A stretch of DNA of 64,000 nt from Thalassoglobus polymorphus (GCF_007744255.1 NZ_CP036267.1:6168001-6232000), one strand, 5' to 3'. Shown: positions 17,540 through 26,720, numbered from the stretch's first letter. The notes: a model not told the origin generated them from the letters alone. Translations and numbers: made by a program.

Positions 17540-17572
17540 GCATCTTTCGAATTGTTTTGCAGGATCTGCCTC
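17540..17572 (+). repeat. Family A fragment
   Basis: AGCATCTTTCGAATTG, TTTTGCAGGATCTGCCTC: the left third of family A only. It lies in the leader of the YeaQ-like gene. Confidence 0.5.
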
Positions 17573-17658
17573 TCAAGGATTACGGAGCCTTTCATACGAG
17601 AAGTTGCTGAAGAGCCTCGCAGTCCTGATGCGTTTGGCGGGACACACGTTCTTGAACG

Positions 17659-17691
17659 CAAAAAGAGCCATCGATAGCTCGATGACTCTTT
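17659..17691. terminator. Bidirectional terminator-like hairpin
   Basis: AAAAAGAGCCATCGA, loop TAGC, TCGATGACTCTTTTT: about 12 paired bases with one mismatch and A/T tracts on both sides. The transcript it ends is not obvious. Confidence 0.5.
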
Positions 17692-17827
17692 TTGCTGAAA
17701 TGAGGAATTCTGCGATCCCAAGAGTCCTGCAGTTTCTTGAGGTCGTAGAAATCTACTCGATGTTTCGATGCCTGATTCAATTTCTCGTGAGAGCGAATCA
17801 GGCTTTCGCCGAGACAAACTTGCCTCC

Positions 17828-17890
17828 TCGTGCCCGTGGAGGGTGCTCTTCATTTCATTCAATGAATCGCACATGTCCACGAGGTAGAAT
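17828..17890 (-). repeat. Family C palindromic repeat, copy C4
   Basis: TCGTGCCCGTGGAGG arm, centre with ATTTCATTCAATGAAT hairpin, GTCCACGAGGTAGAA arm. It is followed 13 bp later by B6, the same C-then-B order as at 40311-40462. Confidence 0.55.
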
Positions 17891-17903
17891 TCGTACAATT
17901 TTT

Positions 17904-17982
17904 AGAACTGATCCTGAAACTTGAAATTGCTCCCTCGAACTTTGAGGGAAGCGACTGTTCCAGAGGTTTTCGGACTGTTTCT
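17904..17982 (+). repeat. Family B TIR repeat, copy B6
   Basis: 79 bp. AGAACTGATCCTGAAAC left end, TTTTCGGACTGTTTCT right end, inner GCTCCCTCGAA/TTTGAGGGAAGC hairpin in which compensatory changes keep pairing. It lies just after the DUF1328 stop codon. Confidence 0.85.
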
Positions 17983-17990
17983 TAATTGTT

Positions 17991-18155
17991 TTAAACGTTG
18001 ACGCGGCGACCACTGAGTAGTGAGATGACAGCGAGAACCAGAAAGACAAAGAAGCAGATCTTAGCCGCTCCGTATGCCATACCACCGACCAAGCCAAATC
18101 CAAACAGACCAGCAAGTAACGCGATGACCAGAAATGTGAGTGCCCATCCTAACAT
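17991..18155 (-). CDS. DUF1328-family small membrane protein (54 aa)
   Basis: ATG at 18155 with AAAGGG at the right distance and stop TAA at 17991. It starts [20 protein letters not shown] and continues into a glycine-rich turn and a second hydrophobic helix ending SGRRVNV, the DUF1328/YtjA pattern at its usual length of 50-55 residues. These are stress-associated small membrane proteins of unknown mechanism. A sigma-54-like promoter lies at 18203-18218, about 37 nt upstream of the start. Confidence 0.88.
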   Translation of the reverse strand: MLGWALTFLVIALLAGLFGFGLVGGMAYGAAKICFFVFLVLAVISLLSGRRVNV

Positions 18156-18202
18156 GATTTTTCCCTTTCAAAAGGAGTTTGATTTTTGTTGAAAGGTACT
18201 AA

Positions 18203-18218
18203 GGCACACCCTGTGCCA
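18203..18218 (-). promoter_or_regulatory. Sigma-54-like promoter of the DUF1328 gene
   Basis: Minus strand TGGCAC-AGGGT-GTGCC: perfect -24 box, GC at -12, GG-N10-GC spacing. Predicted start near 18192. Confidence 0.65.
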
Positions 18219-18859
18219 ATTTCGGTTTACCATGTGTAATTGGTTTGTAAGATGTTTGTGGAAAGCCGTTTATGAATATTCACAGGATGTGTGAGTCGAT
18301 CAGTCCAGAAAAACGATCGGTCGCTGATCTATCGAACTGTCCATTCCGAGACCAGCAATTCTTTCGGTCTCTGCTTGATGTTCGACGCTCAAACTCTAAA
18401 AAGCATCCATGAGAATGTTTCTTGGAGTCAGGCCGACAAGAGCATCACAGACTTACGGCAGAACTGACAGCCCCAAACCACTCTGGGGCTCAAACTTCAT
18501 TACCCACGCAGAGAGAGGGGACAGGGAGGGACTCAGTCATAAAATCCGTTTCTTGAGAGCTTTCAACTCGCTCTCACATTGCGAGACGAGCTAGATCATC
18601 TTTCGAATTGGTGTTCAGGTTCTGCCTCGTGGCACACAGTCAATCACGTGACAAGACGCTCAATTCGCGGACACAATAAACACGAAAGTGTTCCAGTTAA
18701 AAACAAGGGGACCAGAACGTTGCATAGAGTTCGGAGCGCAGAGTGCAGTCAGAATTTTTAATTCGTTGTTCTTCAGCGGGATGACGATTCTTCGTTGAAA
18801 TTTTGTTAGAGTTGAAAAAATAATTCACAGTCAGCCGAGGCTGATCTTTGGAGAAAAAC
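18219..18859. other. Long intergenic space upstream of the response regulator
   Basis: No gene recognised. It contains GATCAG...CTGATC arms around 18299-18330, where an enhancer for the DUF1328 promoter could lie, and A2 (18592-18690). The weak site at 18732-18748 is discussed under rejected items. Confidence 0.4.
18592..18690 (+). repeat. Family A palindromic repeat, copy A2 (diverged right half)
   Basis: TAGATCATCTTTCGAATTGG and GTTCTGCCTCGTGGC are clear. The right half (ATTCGCGGACACA, then the hairpin AACACGAAAGTGTT) is diverged. The last hairpin is also found at 43351. Confidence 0.6.
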
Positions 18860-20311
18860 ATGGCACGAGTATTAGTTATCGATGATGACCGGTCGGTTCG
18901 AATCCTTGTTGAGAAGGGGTTGGAAAAGAGTGGGCATCATGTCTTTGCGGCTGCGAACGAAGCCGAAGGACTCGATGGGATTCGTGAGTTCAAACCGGAC
19001 GTGTTATTGCTCGATTTAGTTCTGAAGGAAGGTTCGGGACTGACAGTCTTTCAGAATGTCCAAAAGCTGGATTCGCGGCTACCGGTCATTTTCATCACCG
19101 GAGAAGCCGGGAGTGAAACGACGATCGAAGCGATGCAGATGGGAGCCTTGGACTACATCGCAAAACCTCTCGATATCACCATCCTTTCTGAGTTGGTCGA
19201 GCAAGCGGCTCGTACGCGACAACTCATGAACACGCCTGTGGCGCTCGGCGTGAATCCAGCAGGTTCTGGTGGGGACGATGCGTTTCTAGGTCGCAGTCCC
19301 AAAATGCTGGAGGTTTTCAAGATCATTGGTCGAGTTGCCAAACAGAAAATCCCGGTTCTCATCCGCGGAGAGAGCGGAACAGGCAAGGAATTAGTTGCCC
19401 GGGCAATTTATCAGCACAGCGACCGCTTTGATCGTCCATTTATGGAAGTCAACTGTGCTGCTCTCCCCGACACGCTTCTGGAGAGCGAGCTTTTTGGGCA
19501 TGAAAAAGGTTCATTCACCGGAGCGGATCAACGCCGGATTGGAAAGTTTGAACAGTGCGATGGCGGGACGATTTTTCTCGATGAAATCGGAGACATGGCA
19601 CCCGTTGTTCAGGCCAAGGTTTTGCGTCTCTTGCAAGAGCAGCGTTTCGAGAGGGTCGGAGGAAATGAGACGATCCAGACCGACGTTCGAATTGTGACCG
19701 CTACCAACCGTCAACTGGAAGAGATGGTTGAGGAAGGGAGCTTTCGTTCAGATTTGATGTATCGGCTGAATGGAGTGACGATTTCCTTGCCGCCGCTGCG
19801 TCAGCGAGGAGCAGATATCAAAGATCTGCTTCAATATTTCTTGTCTCAAGCGATTCAGGAACTCGGTTATCCTGAGTTGCAGGGACTCTCTGAAGATGCC
19901 CTGCAAGCCTTGATGGAGTATGAATGGCCCGGGAACGTTCGTGAGCTTCGATCGGTGATGCGCCAGGCTGTGATAAATTCGACTGGCACAGTCATTGCTG
20001 AGAGCTTTCTCCCTCCAGAAGTTCGGGGAATTCAAGTTGAAGAGACTGATTCGCGGGATGGGGAGAGTGACGGACGTTCTATCAACCTGGCTGGATTCGT
20101 GAGTCGCAGGCTGAAAGCAGGATCGACGAATTTGTACGCTGAAACTTTGGAAATCATGGAAAGATACCTGATGGCACAAGTTTTACAGCAGACAGAAGGG
20201 AACCAGTCTCAAGCTGCTGAAGTCCTGGGGATCACACGCGGAAAAATTCGGGATCGAATTGCCGCATTCGGAATCAATGTGAACAAGACGGTCTCGGTCG
20301 ATCCAGAGTGA
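18860..20311 (+). CDS. NtrC-type sigma-54 response regulator
   Basis: 483 residues from the ATG at 18860, which has GGAG 7 bases upstream; the TTG at 18848 precedes that site. REC domain about 1-118 with phosphoacceptor Asp52 (LLLDLVL). AAA+ domain about 140-375 with Walker A GESGTGKE at about 169-176 and the sigma-54 contact loop as GSFTGA (canonical GAFTGA) at about 217-222. The Fis-type HTH is at about 445-475 (NQSQAAEVLGITRGKIRDRI). It should hydrolyse ATP to open sigma-54 polymerase when phosphorylated. It is followed after 27 bp by the hybrid kinase in one operon, and several nearby genes carry -24/-12 sites, so those are its likely targets (inference). Confidence 0.93.
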   Translation: MARVLVIDDDRSVRILVEKGLEKSGHHVFAAANEAEGLDGIREFKPDVLLLDLVLKEGSGLTVFQNVQKLDSRLPVIFITGEAGSETTIEAMQMGALDYIAKPLDITILSELVEQAARTRQLMNTPVALGVNPAGSGGDDAFLGRSPKMLEVFKIIGRVAKQKIPVLIRGESGTGKELVARAIYQHSDRFDRPFMEVNCAALPDTLLESELFGHEKGSFTGADQRRIGKFEQCDGGTIFLDEIGDMAPVVQAKVLRLLQEQRFERVGGNETIQTDVRIVTATNRQLEEMVEEGSFRSDLMYRLNGVTISLPPLRQRGADIKDLLQYFLSQAIQELGYPELQGLSEDALQALMEYEWPGNVRELRSVMRQAVINSTGTVIAESFLPPEVRGIQVEETDSRDGESDGRSINLAGFVSRRLKAGSTNLYAETLEIMERYLMAQVLQQTEGNQSQAAEVLGITRGKIRDRIAAFGINVNKTVSVDPE

Positions 20312-20338
20312 CCAGCAACAAATATCGGGAGACATTTC

Positions 20339-23300
20339 GTGGCGGAGAACTGGCAATCACTCTTCTTTGAGCAGGTTCAAGATGCCTACATCGTGATTGA
20401 CGTCAATAGTGTCGTCCTGTCGTGGTCCACACAGGCTGAAAAGTTGTTTGGCTGGCGTGCGGAGGAAGCTGTCGGGGCGAGACTCGATTCTCTGATCATC
20501 CGTGATGAGGATCTGGATGCCCATTTGTCTGGATTGAAAACATATCAATCCACCGGTATGGGGCCACTCATCAACAATACGACAAAACATGTCGCGAAAA
20601 CGAAATCAGGCTCGACGATTCCCGTCGAACTGTATGTCGTCCCGATCAAATCAGGAGAGACCTCTCAATTTGTAGGTTGCGTTCGCGAAGCTGAAGAGGT
20701 TGACCGTCAATCGATCTCCCGACCCGCTCTTGAGTCGTTTCCTGGAGAGGAAAACTCGATTCAAATTGCTCTTCAAAACGCATTGCAGGAGATCTGTACG
20801 ACGCTGAATTGGGAGGTCGGTCACGGATTGATTGTCGATGAGCTTGAGAAAAGTTTAGTCTCGACCGAGATCTGGCAGTTTGCGACGCAAGAGGTCGCCT
20901 CTAAAGCATCTGACCTGAAGAATGCGACCCGTTTTACGTTAGGAGAAGATCTTCCGGGACGTGCCTGGGAGAATCACGAAGAAGTCTGGCTGGCGAACAG
21001 CAACTCTCCCAGAATCCGGGACAACGCATCCCTCAGCGAGTTCATCAACTCCGGAGTGGCTGTCCCAATTATCACCGATGGAAATGTCTCAGCGGTACTG
21101 GAGTTCTTCGATTCTGGAGACCGGGAGCAGAGTTCTGAGGTTGTGGAGTTCATCGAGCGGTCAGCTTCCAGGCTGAGCTATGAGCTTGAGCGGCATCGTT
21201 GGCATCGAGAAATGTCGTTCCTGGCAGAGATCGTCGAGTCAACGACTGATGCTGTGATTGGAAAGGATCGATCTGGAAAAATTGTACTCTGGAATCATGG
21301 CGCCGAGTTGACCTATGGGTATTCCGAGGCAGAAGCACTCGGAGAGTCGATCTCTATCATTTTGCCAGATGGGGTGAATGAAGAAGAGCAAGAAATTCGG
21401 GACATTGTTGCGACACAAAAACGCCTCTCCTCATTCGAGACGGTCCGGAAGAATAAGAATGGCGAACTTCTGGATATTTCGCTGACGATCACTCCGATTC
21501 GTGATCGGGAAAATCGATGGATCGGTTCCGCAACAATTGAACGCGATATCACCGCTTTTACTGAATCGATCTATGAGCTCCATGACCGCGAAGAAAAACT
21601 CCGGCTGATTATGGAAGCTTCGGGAGAAGCGATTTACGGCATCGACCTCGAAGGGAAATGCACGTTTGCGAATCGTGCTTGCATGCAAATTCTGGGGTAC
21701 GAATCAATGGATCAGGTGCATGGTCAAGACATGCATATGCTGATTCATCACTCTTTCGCAGACGGAACTGAGTATCCGCGATGCCAATGCAAAATTTTGG
21801 AAACATTTCGATTAGGGAAATCGATCCATATTCAAGACGAGGTTTTTTGGAAAAAAGACAACACAAGTTTTCCTGCAGAGTATTGGTCCTCGCCCATCCG
21901 TCGCGGTGATGAAATTGTTGGTGCGGTCATCGTCTTTGAGGACGCAACACAAAAGCATGCGGACGATCGAACGCGAGCAGAATTGGCAGCGATAGTTGAA
22001 TCTTCGCGTGATGCGATTATCGGGAAATCTCTCGATGGAATCATTAAAACCTGGAATCGTTCAGCGGAAGAGCTTTACGGATATTCCGCACATGAAGCAA
22101 TCGGCCAGGCGTATTCGTCGCTTGTCTGTCAGGGAGATGACTCAGAATCGACAGTTCAGGAGATCAATAACGATGATTCCGGAATCCCAGTAGAAGCTGT
22201 CAGGCGACGCAAAGATGGGACTCTGATTGATGTCGGGGTGACGGAGTCAGCGATTCATATTGCTCAAGGGAAGATTGTCGGGACGGCATCGATTGAGCGA
22301 GATATCACCGTTCGAAAACAACGCGAGGCCGAACTCGAATCCGCTCGCAAAACTGCGGAAGTCGCAAACCAGACGAAAACAGAATTCCTCGCAAACATTA
22401 GCCATGAATTACGCACACCTATGAACGGTGTGTTAGGGATGCTTCAGGTCGCACTTGAAGAGCAACTTCCCGCAGCTTTGAGAGACTATCTGGCAACAGC
22501 TCACGATTCTGCGGAAACGTTGTTGTTGCTTCTCGACGAGTTATTGGACTTTTCTCGTTTGGAAACGGGACAGTTTGAAATCATTTCCGAAACGTTCGAT
22601 ATTCATTCGGAAATCGATTTGGCTTTGAAGGCCCTTGCTCTACGCGCTCACGAGAAAGGGCTGGAATTGATCGTCGACATTGATCCGAATGTCCCTGTCT
22701 GGGTTGAAGGTGATGCGGGACGTCTTCGTCAAATTATCACCAACCTTGTTGGCAATTCGATTAAGTTTACGGACGTCGGCGATGTCGTGTTGAAGGTGGT
22801 GAATGAATCTCGAACGGAGGAATTCATCCGATTGAAATTTATCGTCAAGGATACAGGAATCGGGATTCCGGAGGAAAATCTGGAAACGATTTTCTCTCCC
22901 TTCACTCAAGTTGATGCCTCAATGACACGTGCCCGAAGCGGGTCCGGACTTGGGTTGGCGATTTGCGATGAACTCATTGAAAAAATGGGTGGGACAATTT
23001 CAGTCACCAGTGAAGTCGGAGTTGGGACCACCTTTGAAGTGAATCTTCTCTTCCGTTTTGCTAACAAGCCGGAGCATCATCCAGACTTGCGTCAATTGGC
23101 AGGAGAACAGGCTCTCGTTGTTGACGATAATGATGCAAACCGGGAGATCCTTTCGAAACTCCTCGACAATTTTTCGATGCGGGTCAACTCTGCTGAAAAC
23201 GCAGGAGAAGCAATCAATTTATTGCGTAAATCGTCGGACTCTGAGTCAGTCTTTGGGATTGCGATCATCGATTCTCTGATGCCTGAAACGGACGGGATGA

Positions 23301-24274
23301 GTCTGGTTCAAGAGTTGCGGAATCAAGGCAACAACATGCCGATTATTCTCATGGTCTCTCCCGGAGAGCGACTCGCCGTTGAGCAAAATGCCCAGAAGCT
23401 TGGGATTTCAACATTTCTGGAAAAACCGGTCTCTCGCTCAGATGTTTTCGATGCGGTCATGACAGCCTTGCGCGGACCACAATTAACCCGTGAGTCGTTT
23501 GAAGAGCTGACTCCTGTTTCACATCGATCGCTCTCGGTCCTTGTTGCGGAAGATACTCCTGCCAATCAAAAAGTGGTCAGGGCGATTCTGGAAAGGCGAG
23601 GGCATCAGGTGACGATTGCTCACAACGGAAAAGAAGTGTTGACGAAGCTGAATAATGATCAGGTCTTCGACATTATCTTGATGGATGTTCAGATGCCTGT
23701 GATGGATGGGTTACAGGCGACTCGGGCGATTCGTGATCAGAAGGAATTCCATGATATTCCGATTATTGCGATGACTGCCCATGCTCGCCGTGAAGATCGC
23801 AGGCGTTGTCTTCAAGCGGGAATGTCCGGATATATTTCCAAGCCATTGGACGTCAACAAATTGATTCGGCTCATAGAAAAATTATCCAAGAGTAAAAAAA
23901 ACAGTCCAGCTCAGGTTGAATCAAAATCATCTAGTCGAGAAAAAGTTGAACCTCCAAAGATCGTAAATTTAGATGCAGCTCTCAAGCGGTTGGGAGACGA
24001 TGAGGAACTTTTGGATTATATGAAAACTGCGTTTCTAGAAGATTCTCCGCAGTTGCTTGAAGAAATTAAGACTGCCCATGAGAAGTCCAGTTTTCCAGAG
24101 TTGCACCGGGCTGCACACAGCTTAAAAGGGCTGGCATCAAATTTCGATGCTTTCAATCTTATTGCTTCAGCACTAGAAATTGAGAACGCGGCAAAGGTGA
24201 GCCAGCCGGTCGATGCCTCTTTGATTGCTCAGGTCGAAAGTGATCTGAGCGATGTCACAGAGGCCATCCAATAG
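20339..24274 (+). CDS. Hybrid sensor histidine kinase: PAS, GAF, three PAS, HisKA, HATPase, two REC, HPt
   Basis: 1311 residues from GTG at 20339, preceded by GGGAG. There is no membrane segment, so sensing is probably cytoplasmic. Order: PAS (about 5-115), GAF (about 145-285), PAS (298-415), PAS (421-545), PAS (551-665), HisKA with phospho-His in NISHELRTPMNG at about 690, HATPase (795-905, with GTGIGI- and SGSGLGL-like boxes), REC1 (922-1045, Asp about 977), REC2 (1062-1178, Asp about 1114) and HPt (1215-1305, HSLKG at about 1259). The HPt would pass phosphate to a separate receiver, most simply the response regulator encoded just upstream. The signal is unknown. Confidence 0.92.
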   Translation: MAENWQSLFFEQVQDAYIVIDVNSVVLSWSTQAEKLFGWRAEEAVGARLDSLIIRDEDLDAHLSGLKTYQSTGMGPLINNTTKHVAKTKSGSTIPVELYVVPIKSGETSQFVGCVREAEEVDRQSISRPALESFPGEENSIQIALQNALQEICTTLNWEVGHGLIVDELEKSLVSTEIWQFATQEVASKASDLKNATRFTLGEDLPGRAWENHEEVWLANSNSPRIRDNASLSEFINSGVAVPIITDGNVSAVLEFFDSGDREQSSEVVEFIERSASRLSYELERHRWHREMSFLAEIVESTTDAVIGKDRSGKIVLWNHGAELTYGYSEAEALGESISIILPDGVNEEEQEIRDIVATQKRLSSFETVRKNKNGELLDISLTITPIRDRENRWIGSATIERDITAFTESIYELHDREEKLRLIMEASGEAIYGIDLEGKCTFANRACMQILGYESMDQVHGQDMHMLIHHSFADGTEYPRCQCKILETFRLGKSIHIQDEVFWKKDNTSFPAEYWSSPIRRGDEIVGAVIVFEDATQKHADDRTRAELAAIVESSRDAIIGKSLDGIIKTWNRSAEELYGYSAHEAIGQAYSSLVCQGDDSESTVQEINNDDSGIPVEAVRRRKDGTLIDVGVTESAIHIAQGKIVGTASIERDITVRKQREAELESARKTAEVANQTKTEFLANISHELRTPMNGVLGMLQVALEEQLPAALRDYLATAHDSAETLLLLLDELLDFSRLETGQFEIISETFDIHSEIDLALKALALRAHEKGLELIVDIDPNVPVWVEGDAGRLRQIITNLVGNSIKFTDVGDVVLKVVNESRTEEFIRLKFIVKDTGIGIPEENLETIFSPFTQVDASMTRARSGSGLGLAICDELIEKMGGTISVTSEVGVGTTFEVNLLFRFANKPEHHPDLRQLAGEQALVVDDNDANREILSKLLDNFSMRVNSAENAGEAINLLRKSSDSESVFGIAIIDSLMPETDGMSLVQELRNQGNNMPIILMVSPGERLAVEQNAQKLGISTFLEKPVSRSDVFDAVMTALRGPQLTRESFEELTPVSHRSLSVLVAEDTPANQKVVRAILERRGHQVTIAHNGKEVLTKLNNDQVFDIILMDVQMPVMDGLQATRAIRDQKEFHDIPIIAMTAHARREDRRRCLQAGMSGYISKPLDVNKLIRLIEKLSKSKKNSPAQVESKSSSREKVEPPKIVNLDAALKRLGDDEELLDYMKTAFLEDSPQLLEEIKTAHEKSSFPELHRAAHSLKGLASNFDAFNLIASALEIENAAKVSQPVDASLIAQVESDLSDVTEAIQ

Positions 24275-24410
24275 TCGAGCTGAAGGCGTGGTCATTCACT
24301 GAGATACGATCGTGAGACTCGCTGGTTGTTCAGGTCTTGTGAAGCAAGGGAGGCCGACGAAAATGTCTGCACTGCTCAATATTAACAGTATCAACAATAC
24401 CAATAGAAAC

Positions 24411-24438
24411 CGCGGATAGCCTGCTGAAGCTATCCGCG
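24411..24438. terminator. Hairpin after the kinase gene
   Basis: CGCGGATAGC, 8-base loop, GCTATCCGCG: ten perfect pairs. There is no T tract on the plus side, so factor-independent termination is uncertain. It lies between the convergent kinase and DUF2383 genes. Confidence 0.5.
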
Positions 24439-24469
24439 TGCATGATAATCAATGATCCGCCACATGTTT

Positions 24470-24940
24470 TTAATCGTCTGCGAGTGAGTCGCGCAGGTCG
24501 CGAATTTGATCGTGAGTTGCTTTGACGCTGGCGTACTGACGAGTCAAGATATCGTTGACAGCGCTTCCCGCTGTCTGTCGGAGCACCTCTTCGTAGGCAT
24601 CTTTAATTTGATCCTCGCCTCGTTCGACTTCAGCCACAACGGCATGATTATCGTTCGATGTCATCAGCTCACGGCATTTCATCCAGCATCGGTGAAGTGC
24701 TGCGGCATAGCTGCCTGACCGATTTACATTTTTGTCGTTAATGGTCAGGTAGGTTGCCAACTCGTCTGCCTGTTTTCGTCGTTGCTGGCCAATTTCTTCG
24801 AAAGCAACTTTGAGCACATCAGAGTCGATGTTTTTTGCTGCATACTCAAATCCATCTGAGCTATCGACGTTCATTTGAACGAGTTGCTCCAGACTTTCAA
24901 TTGTGGTTTTATTCAAATCTGCTTTTGTTTCGAGAGCCAT
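24470..24940 (-). CDS. DUF2383 (PA2169-like) four-helix-bundle protein
   Basis: 156 residues. The ATG at 24940 has a near-perfect GGAGG 9 bases upstream. The frame continues up to 25159 but that part lacks family character. The sequence (IESLEQLVQMNVDSSDGFEYAAKNI... RKQADELATYL ... ILTRQYASVKATHDQIRDLRD) matches the ferritin-like DUF2383 family, members of which are stress-induced and of unknown function. A sigma-54-like promoter at 24994-25009 lies about 43 nt before the start. It converges with the hybrid kinase gene. Confidence 0.85.
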   Translation of the reverse strand: MALETKADLNKTTIESLEQLVQMNVDSSDGFEYAAKNIDSDVLKVAFEEIGQQRRKQADELATYLTINDKNVNRSGSYAAALHRCWMKCRELMTSNDNHAVVAEVERGEDQIKDAYEEVLRQTAGSAVNDILTRQYASVKATHDQIRDLRDSLADD

Positions 24941-24993
24941 CTCTATTCCTCCGAAATTAAATATGATTGAGTTGAGAATATAGAAGTAGTTAG

Positions 24994-25009
24994 GGCAAGG
25001 AATGTGCCA
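24994..25009 (-). promoter_or_regulatory. Sigma-54-like promoter of the DUF2383 gene
   Basis: Minus strand TGGCAC-ATTCC-TTGCC, the best match in the window: perfect -24, TTGC at -12, GG-N10-GC. Predicted leader about 43 nt ending in a strong ribosome site. Confidence 0.75.
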
Positions 25010-25680
25010 AAGCCGTTGACAATCTAATATGCCCTCCTCCCGAGTGCCCTGCTCTTGGAACGGAAAACGATACGAATTGCAGTGAATCGTCACAGATTCG
25101 TTGAATTCCCGGAGGTCATCGAGATGTTCTGGATTTTTTTTGGGAACGGACGGATTCACCAGCTTCGGAAGCCGTTCTCAATATGTTTGATTGCTACTCT
25201 GCCAGCCTGATTGAATATCTGTCAGCTTGATGAGCGACGATAGACGGCAGGTCACAAATGATGAAAAATCAGTGACGACATTGTGCGACCGAAACATTGT
25301 GCGACTGAACTGTCAACTTGAAACAAGCATTATGACTGGATGAAGTCCCCGGTCTCTGAAGGGAGTTTCTCCTACTGCTGACGTTGTGTCCTCCAGCGGA
25401 CAGAAAAAAGATCGCGTGAGGAGACGTCGCGTATCGACCCAATGTTCCAGTTTCAGGTTTGTACTCGTTCGGTAAATGCCTTTCTCACTCAGCCACTTGT
25501 TTAGCGCTTCAAAGATCTTTACGCACAGAGTTGTCTTTTCTCGCAATGTTGATGTGAGAGAGAGTTGGCGTGAAAACTTTCTTTGTTGGCTGGTTCTCGA
25601 TCAGTGTGAGTTGTCTGAGATCAGTTTCTTGCGTTGAACTCCGCTTGAACATTCTTGGTGTGAAGCCGTTTCGCTTTTGC

Positions 25681-25782
25681 ACTTCACGAATTGGTGTTTG
25701 TGTCCAACCTTGTGGCGGGCAGTAAATTTACTGGTGAAACGCGTTCTGTGCGGGCACGCGGTTGAGGAAACTGCTTTGGAAT
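25681..25782 (+). repeat. Family A palindromic repeat, copy A3
   Basis: CGAATTGGTGTT, CCTTGTGGCGGGCAG, TTTACTGGTGAAACGCGTTC, GCGGGCACGCGGTTGAGG, AAACTGCTTTGGAA. All blocks of family A in order, moderately diverged. Confidence 0.65.
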
Positions 25783-25845
25783 TCACATGGGCGTTCATGC
25801 TGGAGCAGTCAAAGAGTTTGCAAAAAATGATGAGAAAAAAGACTT

Positions 25846-25861
25846 TGGCATAAAGCCTGCA
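25846..25861 (+). promoter_or_regulatory. Sigma-54-like promoter of the coiled-coil lipoprotein gene
   Basis: TGGCAT-AAAGC-CTGCA with GG-N10-GC spacing, 83 bp before the ATG at 25944. Confidence 0.55.
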
Positions 25862-25943
25862 TAACCCGGTTTCATCAAACATCAGAACAATCTTCAACAG
25901 TCAGTTGAATGATTCCAAATTTTTAAACAAAAGGAGTATGCAG

Positions 25944-26528
25944 ATGTTATTTAAGCAACCTCACCTGATTCTTTGTCTCGCCGGGCTTCTTGCAGTTGGC
26001 TGTACCACAGATTCGGGAGACATTCAGGAAGCACGTCAGGATCTGGAAGAAACGAAACAGGAAGCCAGACAGGACATCGCTCAGGCCGAACAGAACGTTC
26101 ATGAAACTCGTAAGTTCAGCCAGGAAGAAATGGAAGAAGAGCAAGAAGCTCTAGAGAACTTGGCTGAGACCAAGAAGGAAGCTCGAGAGGACATCAACTC
26201 AGCAGAGAAGGAGCTTCGCGAAACAAAAAAGGAAGCTGAGAAAGATCGCAGAGCCAATCTGGAAGCCGCCCAGGAAGATCTGAAAGCTCAGGAGAAAGAC
26301 GTTCTTCAAGCCCAACAAAATGTTGATGAATTGAAGGTCGAACTTGACGCCGCACAAGCGAAGCTGAAGGAACTTCAAGAGGGTGCCGACAAGGATGCAA
26401 TTGATGCAGCCCAGGATGAAGTCAAATCGAAACTTGAAGAACTGAAAGAAGCAAAGAATACTCTTCAAGAAGAAAAAGATGAAGTTGCTAACTCTCACAA
26501 GAAGATTGACGAATTAAAATCTGAGTAG
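25944..26528 (+). CDS. Coiled-coil lipoprotein
   Basis: 194 residues. Of the closely spaced ATGs at 25938 and 25944, the second has proper spacing from AAGGAG. The signal peptide ends in the lipobox LLAVGC (Cys22 or so). The rest is a continuous, highly charged Glu/Lys/Gln/Ala heptad-rich coiled coil with repeated units such as EARQDLEETKQEARQD and TKKEAREDINSAEKELRETK. It probably forms a long periplasmic rod or tether anchored by lipid, comparable in kind to Lpp-like or YgiM-like spacers (inference, no family assigned). It is preceded by a sigma-54-like promoter and followed by a strong terminator, so monocistronic. Confidence 0.85.
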   Translation: MLFKQPHLILCLAGLLAVGCTTDSGDIQEARQDLEETKQEARQDIAQAEQNVHETRKFSQEEMEEEQEALENLAETKKEAREDINSAEKELRETKKEAEKDRRANLEAAQEDLKAQEKDVLQAQQNVDELKVELDAAQAKLKELQEGADKDAIDAAQDEVKSKLEELKEAKNTLQEEKDEVANSHKKIDELKSE

Positions 26529-26571
26529 AGTTTTGATTCACACTCTTTTCGGAGAGATTAAATCAGAGAGT

Positions 26572-26609
26572 CGCGAGAGGATGATCATCATCCTCTCGCG
26601 GCTTTTTTT
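26572..26609 (+). terminator. Rho-independent terminator of the lipoprotein gene
   Basis: CGCGAGAGGATGA, loop TCA, TCATCCTCTCGCG: thirteen pairs, then GGC and a run of seven T. Confidence 0.9.
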
Positions 26610-26720
26610 GTTTTGACACTTTTTGTACTAGCACTTTTAAAAATCAGTCGGGGGCGAATTCAGTTTCAGAGCTTTACGCAGGTGGTTGCACGAGAGCACA
26701 AAACACGACACGATACCAGT

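Larger units (their letters stand above)
17513..17990. other. 478-bp intergenic space with repeats and a hairpin
   Basis: Contains a family A fragment (17540-17572), a terminator-like hairpin (17659-17691), C4 (17828-17890) and B6 (17904-17982). Short ORFs here show no family resemblance. Confidence 0.5.
24941..25943. other. 1-kb divergent intergenic space
   Basis: Between the divergent DUF2383 and lipoprotein genes. It holds two sigma-54-like promoters at its two ends and A3 (25681-25782). The middle (25020-25670) has no supported gene; it may hold enhancer sites. Confidence 0.5.

Noticed and set aside
18732..18748. GG-N10-GC pair before the response regulator gene
   Set aside because: Spacing fits, but the -24 box reads CGGAGC instead of TGGCAC, so autoregulation by sigma-54 is not supported from this alone.
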